Assembly (NCBI GenBank): GCA_030407315.1 | Contig: JALQPE010001778.1 | Location: 42,103 to 106,102, forward strand | Direction of reading: 5' to 3' | DNA length: 64,000 nucleotides | Source of the DNA: Asparagopsis taxiformis | Lineage: Eukaryota; Rhodophyta; Florideophyceae; Bonnemaisoniales; Bonnemaisoniaceae | In this document: piece after piece, positions 11,853 to 22,200 of the stretch | Layout: each line of letters opens with the position of its first letter | How positions within the stretch are numbered: the stretch's first letter is position 1 | Made by a program: the position numbers and the translations under genes | Notes under the pieces: model-generated | Databases searched by the model: none | What the model was told of the DNA's origin: nothing | Seen by the model: only the letters and a program-made list of their open reading frames with translations

Positions 11853-12146
11853 ATGGGCAAGGTGGCGATGGATATGGCTCGCCGACGCATGTATGCTGAA
11901 AATGAAATCCCCCGCTTGGTGCTCAAGTCTATAACCATGTCGTCCCGCTTGCCTGCTTCAGTGCGATTAGCTGCGCAGAAGAAACTTGCGGAAATGCCGT
12001 TCAACACCAGCGCTACTCGGATTCGACAGAGATGCGTCCTTACGGGCAGGCCCCGTGCGGTTGATACAGCTACAAAAATGTCCCGAATTATGTTTAGACA
12101 GCTTGCAAGCGAAGGCAAGCTACCGGGCATTTGGAAAGCATCTTAA
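11853..12146 (+). CDS. Mitochondrial small-subunit ribosomal protein uS14
   Basis: uS14 binds the head of the small ribosomal subunit. The 97-residue product has the family hallmark C-terminus: RIRQRCVLTGRPRAV, then SRIMFRQLASEGKLPGIWKAS, matching the RN-C..TGRPR and SR--FRELA--G-LPG--KASW patterns. The zinc-less form and length fit mitochondrial or plastid S14. Red algal plastids usually encode their own rps14, so a mitochondrial role is inferred. It is single-exon and starts about 380 bp from the divergent Tic22 start. Confidence 0.93.
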   Translation: MGKVAMDMARRRMYAENEIPRLVLKSITMSSRLPASVRLAAQKKLAEMPFNTSATRIRQRCVLTGRPRAVDTATKMSRIMFRQLASEGKLPGIWKAS

Positions 12147-12451
12147 CATGTGTACTGATCTAAAATCTTTCTGAAGCAGAATGTGCCACCAAGCTGGGTT
12201 TTAGTTCTAATGGGCTCATACGAACACAAGTGGATGATTGCTGCATTAGTAAGTTATTAAAAAAGTATCCAGACTGAACCTGGATCACGTTCTGTTCACT
12301 GCTTGGCAAACGCACTTCCGTCTTTTGCAGACCATTTGCTGGATGCAACCTCAAAATTTAACATGCACAAGCTCAACAGTTATTTGGGATCTGCGTAACG
12401 CTGTTACAGAGCCAGGAAGAACAGGCTTTCCGAGTTCACCATGACATACCG

Positions 12452-13073
12452 TTATCTCTTCCAACAATTGGCCATCGAGGGCAGATGCTCGTGCGTCTGC
12501 TGGTGGTGACTTGCAATCGTCCTACCCTTCATTCTGTCCTTCCAATTCGAGAAGAGCACTGCAGGAGCCAAGTCACCGTTGATTGCAAGCCACATCTGTT
12601 TTCCTCGAGTCTCGTGCAACACAAGGGCTTTCACATATCGGTGCAGTTTAGTTTTATAATGTTGAAACACTTTCATTACGCGTTCGTACGGTACAGCGCG
12701 TAGCGTCTCAATCTCGATTAAGGAGCGCATCGTTGTAGATTCGTTTTGACTAGAAGATTACGTGCCCCAATTTTTCCGACATACCATACTGCTTGATTGT
12801 GGTTTCTGTCAGTTGCGTTGCCTGTATAAAGTCAGATGGTTCATCCAATGTCACGTACTCTCGCCCAAAATTGAGTTCCTCTGTTGCCTGTCCATCCAAG
12901 AAGAAATCTAACTTGGGAACTATTTGTGCTAGAGACATCGAAGTCGTATACGTCTGCTGTGGTTGCAAACATTCCAATCGCTTGACCTCTTGGCATGGAT
13001 GTCTTTTTACGCATACGTAGAGTATCTTTGGTTTAGAGAAAACAGAACACATCTCCACTTTCAAGATATCCAA
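12452..13073 (-). pseudogene. Decayed fragment of an FtsH-type (M41) AAA protease
   Basis: Two adjacent minus-strand frames resemble the C-terminal M41 peptidase domain of FtsH/Yme1. The first (13073-12750) has DGQATEELNFG, followed by DFIQATQL and YGMSEKLG, the family's GGRAAEE--FG ... A--LAT ... YGMSE-LG. The second (12730-12452) reads like the following C-terminal helices (IEIETLRAVPYERVMKV). A stop after SEKLGHVIF and a frame change separate them. The upstream AAA domain and HEXXH zinc site are absent, and the conserved Gly-Gly-Arg before AEE is eroded. A remnant of a nuclear plastid or mitochondrial ftsH copy is most likely; a gene with an unrecognised intron is possible. Confidence 0.55.
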
Positions 13074-13095
13074 TAGTCCTTGTTTATTCGCTCAC

Positions 13096-13248
13096 TCAGT
13101 TTATTTGCTCTCCCGTTTCCTCAAGGATTTCGTCCTCAGCGTTCGCCAAGTAGGCCATAATGAAAGCAGTAAAACCCTCCATGAATGTGTTCAAACCTGC
13201 CAAGTAGGCAAGATTTGCATATTTCGAGTCTGAAACGCTCGGTGTTCC
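13096..13248 (-). other. Exon-like unrecognised open segment
   Basis: A 50-codon frame without an upstream ATG reads as plausible protein: TFMEGFTAFIMAYLANAE (hydrophobic) followed by an acidic tail EDEILEETGEQIN and a stop. A neighbouring frame upstream contains KKYDSQTRQRFREYDM, so it may be the last exon of a short gene or a pseudogene fragment. I do not recognise the family. The 13250-13590 stretch up to the next gene shows nothing else. Confidence 0.2.
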
Positions 13249-13590
13249 TCATGTCATATTCTCTAAATCGCTGTCGTGTTTGGGAGTCATATTTCTTAGG
13301 AAGAGTGCAAGGTAGTAGGAACGATGGGCGCTTGCCCTAGGTGAACGTATCTACCGGAGTGTTGCCCATTATGTATCAATGCTGTACCCGATGGCGTTGG
13401 TTGCTGATGTTTTTACAGGGCGATGAATTGCTGCCGAGAAGATAGGTTAATAGCTAACATATGATAAAAAGGCCTGATGCTCATACTGGCCAAGTCATGA
13501 TCGTGATGGAATGGAGCGTTATGTCCGTTCTCGATCGAAAGAGAAGCATCAGTTTGAAACGTTATGGACATGGGTGATTTACCAAGAGGA

Positions 13591-14751
13591 CTAGGAGCCG
13601 GTATCCGATCCTGCCAATTCTAATAGTCTAAGTTCATTTGCAACTTGCTCACCTGCCTTGACTTTTGGGTACATCGCAGCACTGCTAGAATTTGCAAAGT
13701 GACCCATGGGCTCAAGAAGAGCGTCTGAACGAACATGGGCAAATAATGTAGAGCTCACACGCCACATCGATCCACCCCTTTCCCGAGCTCTTTTTGCAGC
13801 TTCACTCGTCTCTTGACTAACCACAACTTCATGCATACCTCGCTGGATCCCCCCTGCTGTCAGATGTTCCAATTGAATACCAGACTGGATCAACAGGAAG
13901 CCCTGTGGTACTTCAACTGGCACCCGCATACCATTTCTTGTCCATACATAAAGACCTGGATAGCGAGCACGGCCATGAATCGTCAAAATATTGAGGTCGT
14001 AGTGATATCCTGCGATGGTGGTTCCTACTTTATCTGCGAATAAAGACATGTCCGACCCGGTTGGGGCCAGAAGATGAGGTCCCAATTCAAGCTTTTCACG
14101 AATGGCACCGCGAGACAACCCAAGGCCAATTGCCAACATTTCTGACACATCTAGAACAGTTTGTATCAGCTTACCTCCCCATGCGTCCATAGTTGGCGCC
14201 CATTCATGTTGAAAGTTGTGGGGGATGACTTGTGGGGCATTAAGTTCAGGGAAATCTGTGGAGGTTGGCCTTTCTCCGCAGCGCCAGAAGAACCGCCATT
14301 TCGGGTCCTTACCACGTGCAGATGGATTGCTGATTGGTTTATGATTTGGTTCAAGTTCTGCTGCAATTGCACTGTTATCCCTCGGGCGCTCGACCCCGTC
14401 TGGCGTAACTCCAACCTGAATTAAAAGATGCATGGAAAACGTCAATGTCGGTAAGATAATTTGTGGCAACCCAACTACTCACCAATTTAGGATGAAGCGT
14501 ACCTGGTAGAAGAGATTTGGTCGAGAGTCCTTCATCTTTTCCTCTCTAGTCTGGGAGAAATATCGCTCCATCATGTTGATGAAAACGACAGAATCTGATT
14601 CATTAACACGGTTGTCTCTGATGAGAACTGCACCGCACTCTGCCAAGGAGCGTGCGATTGTGCTGCAAGCGTTGACATCTTCGTGAGTAGAAAGATATCC
14701 GGATATGTCAACAAGCTCTATGACGTTTGATAAACTTGAAGAAGTCATCAT
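13591..14751 (-). CDS. 2-oxoglutarate/Fe(II) oxygenase, isopenicillin-N-synthase-like, two exons
   Basis: The fold is that of the IPNS/2OG-dioxygenase superfamily, soluble enzymes coupling 2-oxoglutarate decarboxylation to substrate oxidation. Exon 1 is 14751-14503 (83 codons) and exon 2 is 14415-13591, with an 87-nt GT-AG intron; the product is about 357 residues. Visible elements are the N-terminal ARSLAECGAVLIRD segment typical of DIOX_N, the Fe ligands in YHYDLN (H-x-D), a distal His in QRGMHEVV, and a candidate Arg in WRVSSTLF. It overlaps none of its neighbours and is divergent from PRP31. The substrate cannot be predicted. Without the splice, the conserved linker between the two halves would be lost. 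Confidence 0.82.
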
Positions 14752-15124
14752 AGGAGCAAATTATGGTGAGATTAGAAGCGGCCCGAATCGTCTAAATGTT
14801 CACTGCAGGTCGTTTTAGACTCATCACAGGGTTTGAAACTCGATGTTTTTGTGCTGACGATACAACAGCGGGAGATTGCCAGGGTGCTAAATTCGTAACG
14901 TCTGTTTCACATACCGCAGTGTGCGGCATAAACCGACTTATAAAAATTGACGACTCTCAAGTCTTCGTGCAAGAAAGGGAGGCAGAAGAGTTTCAATATT
15001 TTACGGAGATGAAGGACATCTACTCGAGTTTTGAAAATTTTGTGGCTCAGAGTATTATTTTCTACAAGGTTATCAATTTGTTGTATCATCCAACTTTGAC
15101 AACAGCGTTTTGGTGCTGACTCTA

Positions 15125-16642
15125 ATGGCATCCCTGGCAGAACAGTTTTTGGACGACATACATTCTGAAGAAGATGATGGAGTCGGAAATGGTGCAAATG
15201 AGGAGGATGAAACTCTAAAGCCAGAGGAAGACCAACAGTTCCCAGCGAGCAATCCCAGTCCGCAGTCTGAACCACCAATATTGTCTACGCTAGGAGATGT
15301 CTTGCAAAGAGTGAAGCAATTCCAGAATCAGCTTCCCACAGAAGAAAACCTGCGGTCAGATAGTGGCACCGAGTCGCGTGAACAATATGATCTTGTTATC
15401 AACTGTGCCGAGCGGATAGCAGAGATCGACGATCAGATCGCTACATTTCATATTCGTTTGCGCAAAGTATATGCCCCCCGTTTCCCGGAGCTCGAAACTC
15501 TCATATTCAACCCACTTGATTATGCGCGTGTAGTTCAGCTTACTGCTGACCAGCAGGATCTCACCAAAGTTGACCTACGAAAGATACTTCCGTCTGGTAC
15601 CGTTATTACAGTTCAATTGACTGCAGCTGCTTCAACAGGAAAGGTATTAGAAGATGGTGAGCTACAGAACGTTACGCAGCTCTGTGCTACGCTCATATCA
15701 CTTGATGAGATGAAAACCACTATATTGGACTATGTCGAGAGTCGTGCGGGCTACTTGGCACCTAACCTTGTTGCAATAGTTGGTGGAGAGGTGGCTGCAA
15801 AGCTGATGGGACTAGCAGGTGGTTTGGGTCAACTTGCGCGAATGCCTAGTTGCAATATAAAGGTTTTAGGCAAGGTCATTCGTCCTTTGCAAGGCACTTC
15901 TACAGCAACTACTCGTCTTCATGAAGGAATAATATTTACATGTCCTCTCGTAGCGACATTACCTAAGCAATACCGATCAAAGGCTGGTGAGGTAGTGACT
16001 GGGAAAGCATCTCTAGCTGCGCGCGTGGACGCATGTCGCGAACAACGCGATGGTGCCATGGGGCAAAAACTACGGAAACAACTCGAGGAAAAGTTTGAAA
16101 AATGGCAAGAACCACCCCCGGCCAAGACAGCAAAGCCTTTGCCGATACCTGGTGGGGAATCGAAACGGAAGCATCGCGGTGGCAAACGCGCAAGGCGCGA
16201 AAAGGAAAGGTTCGGGATGACAGATGTACGCCGACTAGCAAACCGCGTCAAATTTGGTGAACAGGAAGAACTACATGGTAATGACCTTGAAAACGAAGGG
16301 TTTGGAATGGTTGGAGCGGAGGGCTCTCAACGCCTGCGAATCCAATCCAAGAAAACGAGCAACGCATCTAATGCTGCGAAGCGCTTGTTGGCCAAACAGA
16401 AAAGACGTAACAGTACGAATGATGCTGCCGCTCTCGGGCTAAGTACTAGTCTGGCGTTCACTCCAGTTCAAGGTATGGAACTTGGTACAATGACACCGGC
16501 TCCTGGTGGCGTAGGATTAGGTTCAATGGATGCAGCAGATGGTACTCAATCAAATTATTTCTCATCCTCTACTCCGTTCCTTGGTGTCAACAAGGGAACA
16601 CGGCAGATTACGAAACAGAATAAAGGTGGTAGTTCCAAGTAA
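15125..16642 (+). CDS. PRP31: U4/U6 small nuclear ribonucleoprotein Prp31
   Basis: Prp31 binds the U4 snRNA 5' stem-loop with 15.5K/Snu13 and bridges U4/U6 to U5 in the tri-snRNP. The 505-residue product opens with MASLAEQFLDDI and an acidic Glu/Asp-rich stretch. The NOSIC/Nop region contains PNLVAIVGGEVAAKLMGLAG near residue 213. The Prp31 C-terminal region follows, with basic KRKHRGGKRARREKERFGMT near 345 and MTDVRRLANRVKFGEQEE. Length matches the family (about 480-510). The ATG at 15125 gives the canonical start; the frame also has an ATG at 15110. It is single-exon, with its stop 60 bp from the stop of the convergent MED4. Confidence 0.96.
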   Translation: MASLAEQFLDDIHSEEDDGVGNGANEEDETLKPEEDQQFPASNPSPQSEPPILSTLGDVLQRVKQFQNQLPTEENLRSDSGTESREQYDLVINCAERIAEIDDQIATFHIRLRKVYAPRFPELETLIFNPLDYARVVQLTADQQDLTKVDLRKILPSGTVITVQLTAAASTGKVLEDGELQNVTQLCATLISLDEMKTTILDYVESRAGYLAPNLVAIVGGEVAAKLMGLAGGLGQLARMPSCNIKVLGKVIRPLQGTSTATTRLHEGIIFTCPLVATLPKQYRSKAGEVVTGKASLAARVDACREQRDGAMGQKLRKQLEEKFEKWQEPPPAKTAKPLPIPGGESKRKHRGGKRARREKERFGMTDVRRLANRVKFGEQEELHGNDLENEGFGMVGAEGSQRLRIQSKKTSNASNAAKRLLAKQKRRNSTNDAAALGLSTSLAFTPVQGMELGTMTPAPGGVGLGSMDAADGTQSNYFSSSTPFLGVNKGTRQITKQNKGGSSK

Positions 16643-16701
16643 ACTGCGGTGACTATTGAGTCGAAAAGTGAATTATCCTTGTTCATATTAAAGTCGAGAA
16701 G

Positions 16702-17564
16702 TCAGTTTGTCGAAGGCCTCTCAGTTAGTTCCGCGGCCCTGTTATCGTCTTCTACGGCAAGAGCGGCAAGTTTTCCAGCACGCATCATCTCTTCGGGTGG
16801 AGCTGGTGGGAGGTGATTACCCAGGGGTTGGGATGGATCCCAGCCCGATGGTGCAGATAAAGACGCGCTGATTTTGGAACCATAGCTGATAACCTCGTCG
16901 ACTTCCACCGGACGTTTATTCGCCCTCTTCAAAGCAGTCAAGCGCGGACGCGCCTCATCCAAAGCATTTTGTAATACAGATTCTGCAGAGCGAAGGTTTG
17001 CGCCCAGATGCGCAATCTTGGCATCCTCCACAGCATTTGCCTTTCGCAACTCTTCGATTATATTGTTGAGACGTTGATGCTCCAGAACTGTTTATGGTAC
17101 GATATCGCATTTCAGAAGGGTGAGAGTTCGTCAGGATCGTAAAAGTTGTGCACACAGATTTCATCTTTGCTTTCAAATTACAAACCTTCATCGATAAGCT
17201 TGCGAAGAGAATCTTGTTGGCTGATCAGTTTCTCCATGACTTGGACAGGCTCTGAAAGCGGCTCAGAAGTAGTGTTCGCGGCAGTGGAACCGCGCTCTGC
17301 ATCATTGGCCTTACTAGAGGTAACTCTATGAAATGTGGGAGGGAATGATGGATTGGGTAACAGAAGATATGGAGTTAGCAAATTGAGAGTGAAGTGAACA
17401 CAAGTATGTGACATAACGTACCTGCCACCAAGCAATTCGCTATGTGCATCAAATAGTGTGCGTATGAGCGTTTGGCATTCTCGCAACTCGTCTCGCGCTC
17501 TCTCTCTAACTGGTCCTTCTTCTACGTCCTTCCCCGTTGTCATCCTAGAGGGGATCAATGCCAT
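16702..17564 (-). CDS. MED4: Mediator complex subunit 4, three exons
   Basis: MED4 is a middle-module subunit of the RNA polymerase II Mediator. Exons are 17564-17422, 17325-17186 and 17087-16702, separated by GT-AG introns of 96 and 98 nt, giving 222 residues. Spliced, it shows an N-terminal helix (LIRTLFDAHSELLGG), a coiled-coil segment (LEHQRLNNIIEELRKAN), and the MED4 signature VDEVISYGSKISASLSAP, then GW and PPAPPEEMMRAGKLA. This matches the known I-YA-KIS--SAP--W ... PP-PTEDMMR-G-L pattern. The start could be the ATG at 17564 or at 17543. Neither single exon is recognisable alone, so this gene is easily missed. Confidence 0.88.
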
Positions 17565-17868
17565 GCGTAAGTCGGACTAAAGTGGCTGCATGCAAAGAGC
17601 GGGAGAAGTGTGACGATGCGTTATGGAAATTTAGGTCGAAAAAATCCAAATATGGAAGTTGCAGTGCGCCATTCCCTTTCCCCCGCGCAGTTGAGCTGTT
17701 TGATTCAATCGGTCGAAGGTAAGTGGAACTCGTCTTCTCAGTCACAGTCTTTTGAACGCCAATATTCTGCATATCAGTGTACCGTTTATGGTGTAGTATG
17801 CGAGAGTGATGCAGACCAACCAAACTGCCGTATGTCAACAATAGCTTTCAACTCATCAGGCGCAGAAC

Positions 17869-18726
17869 ATGGAAACGACCGCTGATCCTATCGGCTCACT
17901 CGCCTCCTCGTTTGGCAAAGTTTCGCTGCGTGATGTATCTCCTAAGCATGGATTTCGTGTACCAGAACTGGATAGCGCGGATGTGGTGGAACGTCTTTCT
18001 GAATGTGTCAATGATACCTGTATGGATGATATTCCAACAACAGCCAAAGCTGGTATCTGCGAAAACTTAGCTGCGCCAACGACATCTACCATTTCTCAGG
18101 ATACGGACCAAATCGTGGATAACCATGCGGTAGACAGCGAATTATCTCATCCGCACATTGTTTCCATTCGTCATGATGGACAGCGAGAATCTGCATCATC
18201 AATAGCTATTGAGCTAAGTGTAACTTTATTTTATGCTGGTATCTTGTGCGTCATGCTCTATCTTCCCGACAGCATCATTGTGAATATGCAACCGTCATGG
18301 TTTGCAATTGAGCTGTCGGTCGTTTGTGTAGCATTTGTTACCGTTAGACAGGTTTGGTCTCTATACGTGATGTTCGTCTTTATTACGCGACGGAAAGGCT
18401 ATTTCTCTCCGCCTTTGACACACATCAACTCCTTGCAGCAAATGAAACGTTTACGAACTGGAAAGGGTACATCAAGGATTGAACAGCGCTACCTTACCAT
18501 TTCTGGTATTGCCACTCGCTGGAAACGCTTCCTTGTTTGGATGTTGATCATTTCAGCGAATTTCGTGTTGTTGATCTTGTGCTGCTCTTCACTTTTGGCT
18601 GCATCTGACAAGACATGGAGACAAGTTAGTGCATCACCGTGGTCATCTGTTGAACCGGAGGTATCATCACTCTTTCGTACTACTTGTTCAGCGAAATATA
18701 GTGGAGGCGATATCAAAACGAAATAA
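17869..18726 (+). CDS. Unknown membrane protein with three predicted helices
   Basis: I do not recognise this 285-residue protein. The first ~110 residues are polar and acidic with Ser/Thr. Three hydrophobic segments follow at about residues 112-134 (ELSVTLFYAGILCVMLYLP), 143-165 and 222-245 (LVWMLIISANFVLLILCC), with a basic loop between the second and third (RRKGYF ... KRLRTGKGTSR). A soluble N-terminal domain on a three-helix anchor is inferred. Its stop lies 65 bp before the stop of the convergent gene at 18791. An upstream open frame at 17610-17885 overlaps the start and is probably leader sequence. Confidence 0.6.
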   Translation: METTADPIGSLASSFGKVSLRDVSPKHGFRVPELDSADVVERLSECVNDTCMDDIPTTAKAGICENLAAPTTSTISQDTDQIVDNHAVDSELSHPHIVSIRHDGQRESASSIAIELSVTLFYAGILCVMLYLPDSIIVNMQPSWFAIELSVVCVAFVTVRQVWSLYVMFVFITRRKGYFSPPLTHINSLQQMKRLRTGKGTSRIEQRYLTISGIATRWKRFLVWMLIISANFVLLILCCSSLLAASDKTWRQVSASPWSSVEPEVSSLFRTTCSAKYSGGDIKTK

Positions 18727-18790
18727 ATCCCAGTTTATAGTTTTTCAACGAGCAGCTTGGTAAAACTCTAGTATCTATACAACACAGCAC

Positions 18791-20371
18791 CTAGGTCTTT
18801 ACCATAGGAGCAGGTGCATACTCTTCATCAGAGGTTGCCAGCGAAACTGGCGAGTTGCTTCGACATTCCATTCTTGAATGATGATGTCGGCTACCGCGCC
18901 CTTCACTGAATATCATTCTTTTAATGTGCGGATGTCGACGACGCAGCGGTGATACTCTCTTCTTCTCAATGAACTTTGTATAATCATCTTCATAATATTC
19001 CGTGGAAGTCGTCGTTGCACTCTCATCCGACTCACGTTTCGCACTCGTTCTTCGAAAGATTCCCACCGCAGCTGCAACTGCCAATGACGGTGTACCGGCC
19101 ATACTCAGCACATGTCGCGGATCGATACTTTCCACTACGCTCTTCACGCTTCTCAATGTCGGGTGTGACGTAGACTGGCTTGCCGAAATATTTGACATCA
19201 CAGATTCATTTCTGTCAAACGAAGTGGGCTTGATCGAAGCAGGTGACACCGTTGGGGTCTCTGGCTTCATACACACTGCTTCATCTATTTCTTCTGCACT
19301 TAGTATTGGCTTGAAAGTGTACTTCACAGGCGTTGGTGCATGCTTCTGCAGCAAATCTGGCGCATATCGCCGTTGTGTAATGGCAACATGCGTACCAGTT
19401 GGACCATTGGTGGCGTTGGCGACCACGAGACGGGATTGGGGAGAATGACTATTGTCCATCGATGATAAACTGGATGGTATGCCTGCACTTGCAATTGAAG
19501 TTATCGAGCGACAAGCTCGATCAGTTGGGGTGAAAGTACGTGTCATTATATCAACAGAATCAACGATGGAAACAGTTTCAATCAGGGAGGACACGACACT
19601 TTCATTTTCATCAACGTCAACACGGGTGTGCTCACTCGAGGGATCGTTGCGATCAGGTTTTGGTGGACAGCATGGCTGGACATTGGTAACCCGTCCCAAT
19701 ATCGTGGAGGGTGGTTTTCGTGCATCAGCGGGATTGTAGTCAAAGTCGGGATCGACAGAGTCGTCATCTGAGAATTGGTGGGCAACATCATCTTGGACAC
19801 GTTGGGCACCAAAGTTCTGAACGCCATCCTCTCCACTATTTCTATTGACATTGCTGACGATGCGGAAAATTCGGTCAGAATGACCGTTATCTTCGAGCAT
19901 GAAGAACTTGCTATCAGGGTGAGTGTCTTTGCTACTGTCGTGCAAAGTTGTTCGGCCAAGTGCGTTCTCAAGGGCGTCGACGTCAAAAATATGTTCGTTT
20001 TCGAGAACGCGTCTTGGACTTGCAAGATCGTATGCTGGTGGACGCGGGATGTCATCTACGGGAGAGAGAGCTTCTTTGGGCTGACCGAGACGGTTTGGCA
20101 CTTTGATGAAATCAACGACGCGCACGTCGACGTAGGGTAGAGGCTTGACGCGTCTGGAAAAGCGCTGGGCGCGACGACGACGACGGGAGAAATGGGAGTA
20201 GGGCTCTGGGGACTGCGGCTGGGATTGGTTTCTGCGATGTAGGTGCGGGGCCGATTTGGATCGAGTGCGGAGACCAGGGGCGGGCGCTTGGTCTTGCGGT
20301 GCAACGGGCGGATCATAGTGCTGGAAGAGATTTGAAGAATTGGAGGGGCGCTTCGGGGTGCGATAGGGCAT
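18791..20371 (-). CDS. Unknown Ser/Arg/Pro-rich protein, probably disordered
   Basis: This 526-residue product has no recognisable domain. The N-terminus is basic (RTRSKSAPHLHRRNQSQPQ, SRRRRRAQRFSRR), the middle is Ser/Thr/Asp-rich, and the C-terminus has another basic patch (KKRVSPLRRRHPHIKR). Low hydrophobicity and many SP, TP and RxxS sites suggest a disordered, phosphorylated regulator or cytoskeletal/nuclear scaffold; that is inference. It begins with an ATG at 20371 and is single-exon. Plus-strand frames across it (for example 19002-19448) are shadows. Confidence 0.55.
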   Translation of the reverse strand: MPYRTPKRPSNSSNLFQHYDPPVAPQDQAPAPGLRTRSKSAPHLHRRNQSQPQSPEPYSHFSRRRRRAQRFSRRVKPLPYVDVRVVDFIKVPNRLGQPKEALSPVDDIPRPPAYDLASPRRVLENEHIFDVDALENALGRTTLHDSSKDTHPDSKFFMLEDNGHSDRIFRIVSNVNRNSGEDGVQNFGAQRVQDDVAHQFSDDDSVDPDFDYNPADARKPPSTILGRVTNVQPCCPPKPDRNDPSSEHTRVDVDENESVVSSLIETVSIVDSVDIMTRTFTPTDRACRSITSIASAGIPSSLSSMDNSHSPQSRLVVANATNGPTGTHVAITQRRYAPDLLQKHAPTPVKYTFKPILSAEEIDEAVCMKPETPTVSPASIKPTSFDRNESVMSNISASQSTSHPTLRSVKSVVESIDPRHVLSMAGTPSLAVAAAVGIFRRTSAKRESDESATTTSTEYYEDDYTKFIEKKRVSPLRRRHPHIKRMIFSEGRGSRHHHSRMECRSNSPVSLATSDEEYAPAPMVKT

Positions 20372-20622
20372 AGTAGGGGATGTGCGTGAGGGAATGTTTT
20401 CCTCTCAGACTCGGAAGCTGGGGAGAGTGGGAAAGAGCAGCGGCAGGGGCGTAGGTCTGGACATCAGCACAGATATATACATAGGTCGGGACTGAGAGAA
20501 GGAATCATTATATCTCCCTTGTAAAATGACTTGTCGATAACGGTCCGTTGCACATTTAGTTGTTACAAAAAAAGGAGCCGTTCAATGGACAATTGTATCT
20601 TTTTAATTGGCTGGTTCATATA

Positions 20623-22200
20623 TCAGATTTCGCGAGATATTGACACCCGTCCCCAATCGCTGCGCTTTCGATCAAATTCACAAATGCCGAGTAGCGCTGT
20701 GCCCAACAAGTGCGCTGCAACGTGCATCATCATGAAAACGACTAGAGCCAAGCTGACCCATGACAGCACATCTCCACTATGAGCGATGAACCCATTCGCT
20801 AGATTGCCGCGGAGCATTCTTCCACCCGCACTCGCCGCGACACCGTCCGCTGCCACAAAATACTTCTTATTTCGTATCCACACGGTGAATTTTGTTAATT
20901 GGCTGCGGCTTACATCACGCAACGGTAATGCCCCGCCCACTTCCAACCCTAACAGTAAGGCTAGCAACACAGTTCCACCGCCAACCATCATACATTGCCC
21001 GACGTGCGGCATTTTCGCTACTCGAAACCCACCCAATGCCACAAACAACACGCTCAGAAACAGTTGCAATGACATCATGTCGTTCACAATCTGTAGTTCC
21101 AAGTTGGCCATGGCATATCCACCGCGTACGCAACGATTCCTGTTCAGCGTATGTCTTGCGCAATGACGCGCTTTGAAATTCACCGCTTCGTTCAGCGCAC
21201 TTGGAAATTGATTCAGCGATCCTAGCTTCTCTCTGAACGGCGCCATATCATGTATCGGTGAATCTTTCACCTTGATATGGTCATGGTACGATAACCATTC
21301 GGAGCTAAATTGCTGAATTTTCGCGCTATGACCACTTCCAAGTGTTACCGCGTTAATTCCCGTGCTGAACGATTCCGTTTCGCGAAACATGGCATAGTAG
21401 GGCGCCGTCAAATTCGGTTGGTACATGTAGGTGACAATGTTGTCGTTGTCTGCGTACCAGATTTGCTTGTATGCACCAGAATCTAGACACAGTCCACTGG
21501 CAGCATCCTTCAAGAAAATTGCGCGCTTCCAGAACGGTCCGTAGGGATTATGCGTTGGGTTGTGTCCATCTGAAACACACACAACATCGCAATCAGTCTC
21601 ATCAAAGCCGACAGTTCCCGAAAACTTGTAAATTAGACATGGAGCTGTTCCCGATGATACTAGCCTGAACCTGCCGAAAGAAGAAAAACTTTCTGCTGAG
21701 CAGTTGAAACTTCTCGAGAACCAATCCGCCTGTAGTACCGGCATGTGTTCGGGCACATGCTGGTTATATCCTTGATACTCAGAGCCAAACACCCGTGAGT
21801 GAACGTCGGAGTGTGTGAGCATAACAAGCAACAATGCGGCAGCTGATCTAGCGATGAAACTAAATGATCTTGGCTTGAACACAGATCGTGTGTACTGAAT
21901 ATACAATATAGAAACAACGAGCATAAGCGAAAGTGGAAGGCCGGGATACACGATCAATAGGCCATTTCGGATGATAAAGCGCAAGCTGAACGGACCGAGC
22001 CATGAGGTGTCGAGTGATACGTGTCCTTTCGAAGTACGAAAGAGGGAAAGTGACTTACGTGCTGCTACGATTATATACTTGGATCGGAGTGGCAGCATGG
22101 TACAGCCATCGTTGCAGATTTCAAAGGTTGCGCTGCGCAAAGAGAGCAGGAGAAGGACGAAAACAAGCGCGGTGAGCAGCAGCCAGGTTGAACGTGGCAT
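20623..22200 (-). CDS. Unknown polytopic membrane protein
   Basis: This 525-residue protein is not one I recognise. It starts with a signal-anchor-like run (TWLLLTALVFVLLLLSL), then has hydrophobic segments near residues 75-95 and 108-128. A large, probably extracytoplasmic loop contains several Cys (for example DETDCDVVCVSDGHNP) and NxS/T sites. Further hydrophobic spans lie at about 385-435 and 480-515 (SWVSLALVVFMMMHVAAHLL). Six or seven membrane spans and a disulfide-rich ectodomain are inferred. It is single-exon with the ATG at 22200. Confidence 0.6.
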   Translation of the reverse strand: MPRSTWLLLTALVFVLLLLSLRSATFEICNDGCTMLPLRSKYIIVAARKSLSLFRTSKGHVSLDTSWLGPFSLRFIIRNGLLIVYPGLPLSLMLVVSILYIQYTRSVFKPRSFSFIARSAAALLLVMLTHSDVHSRVFGSEYQGYNQHVPEHMPVLQADWFSRSFNCSAESFSSFGRFRLVSSGTAPCLIYKFSGTVGFDETDCDVVCVSDGHNPTHNPYGPFWKRAIFLKDAASGLCLDSGAYKQIWYADNDNIVTYMYQPNLTAPYYAMFRETESFSTGINAVTLGSGHSAKIQQFSSEWLSYHDHIKVKDSPIHDMAPFREKLGSLNQFPSALNEAVNFKARHCARHTLNRNRCVRGGYAMANLELQIVNDMMSLQLFLSVLFVALGGFRVAKMPHVGQCMMVGGGTVLLALLLGLEVGGALPLRDVSRSQLTKFTVWIRNKKYFVAADGVAASAGGRMLRGNLANGFIAHSGDVLSWVSLALVVFMMMHVAAHLLGTALLGICEFDRKRSDWGRVSISREI

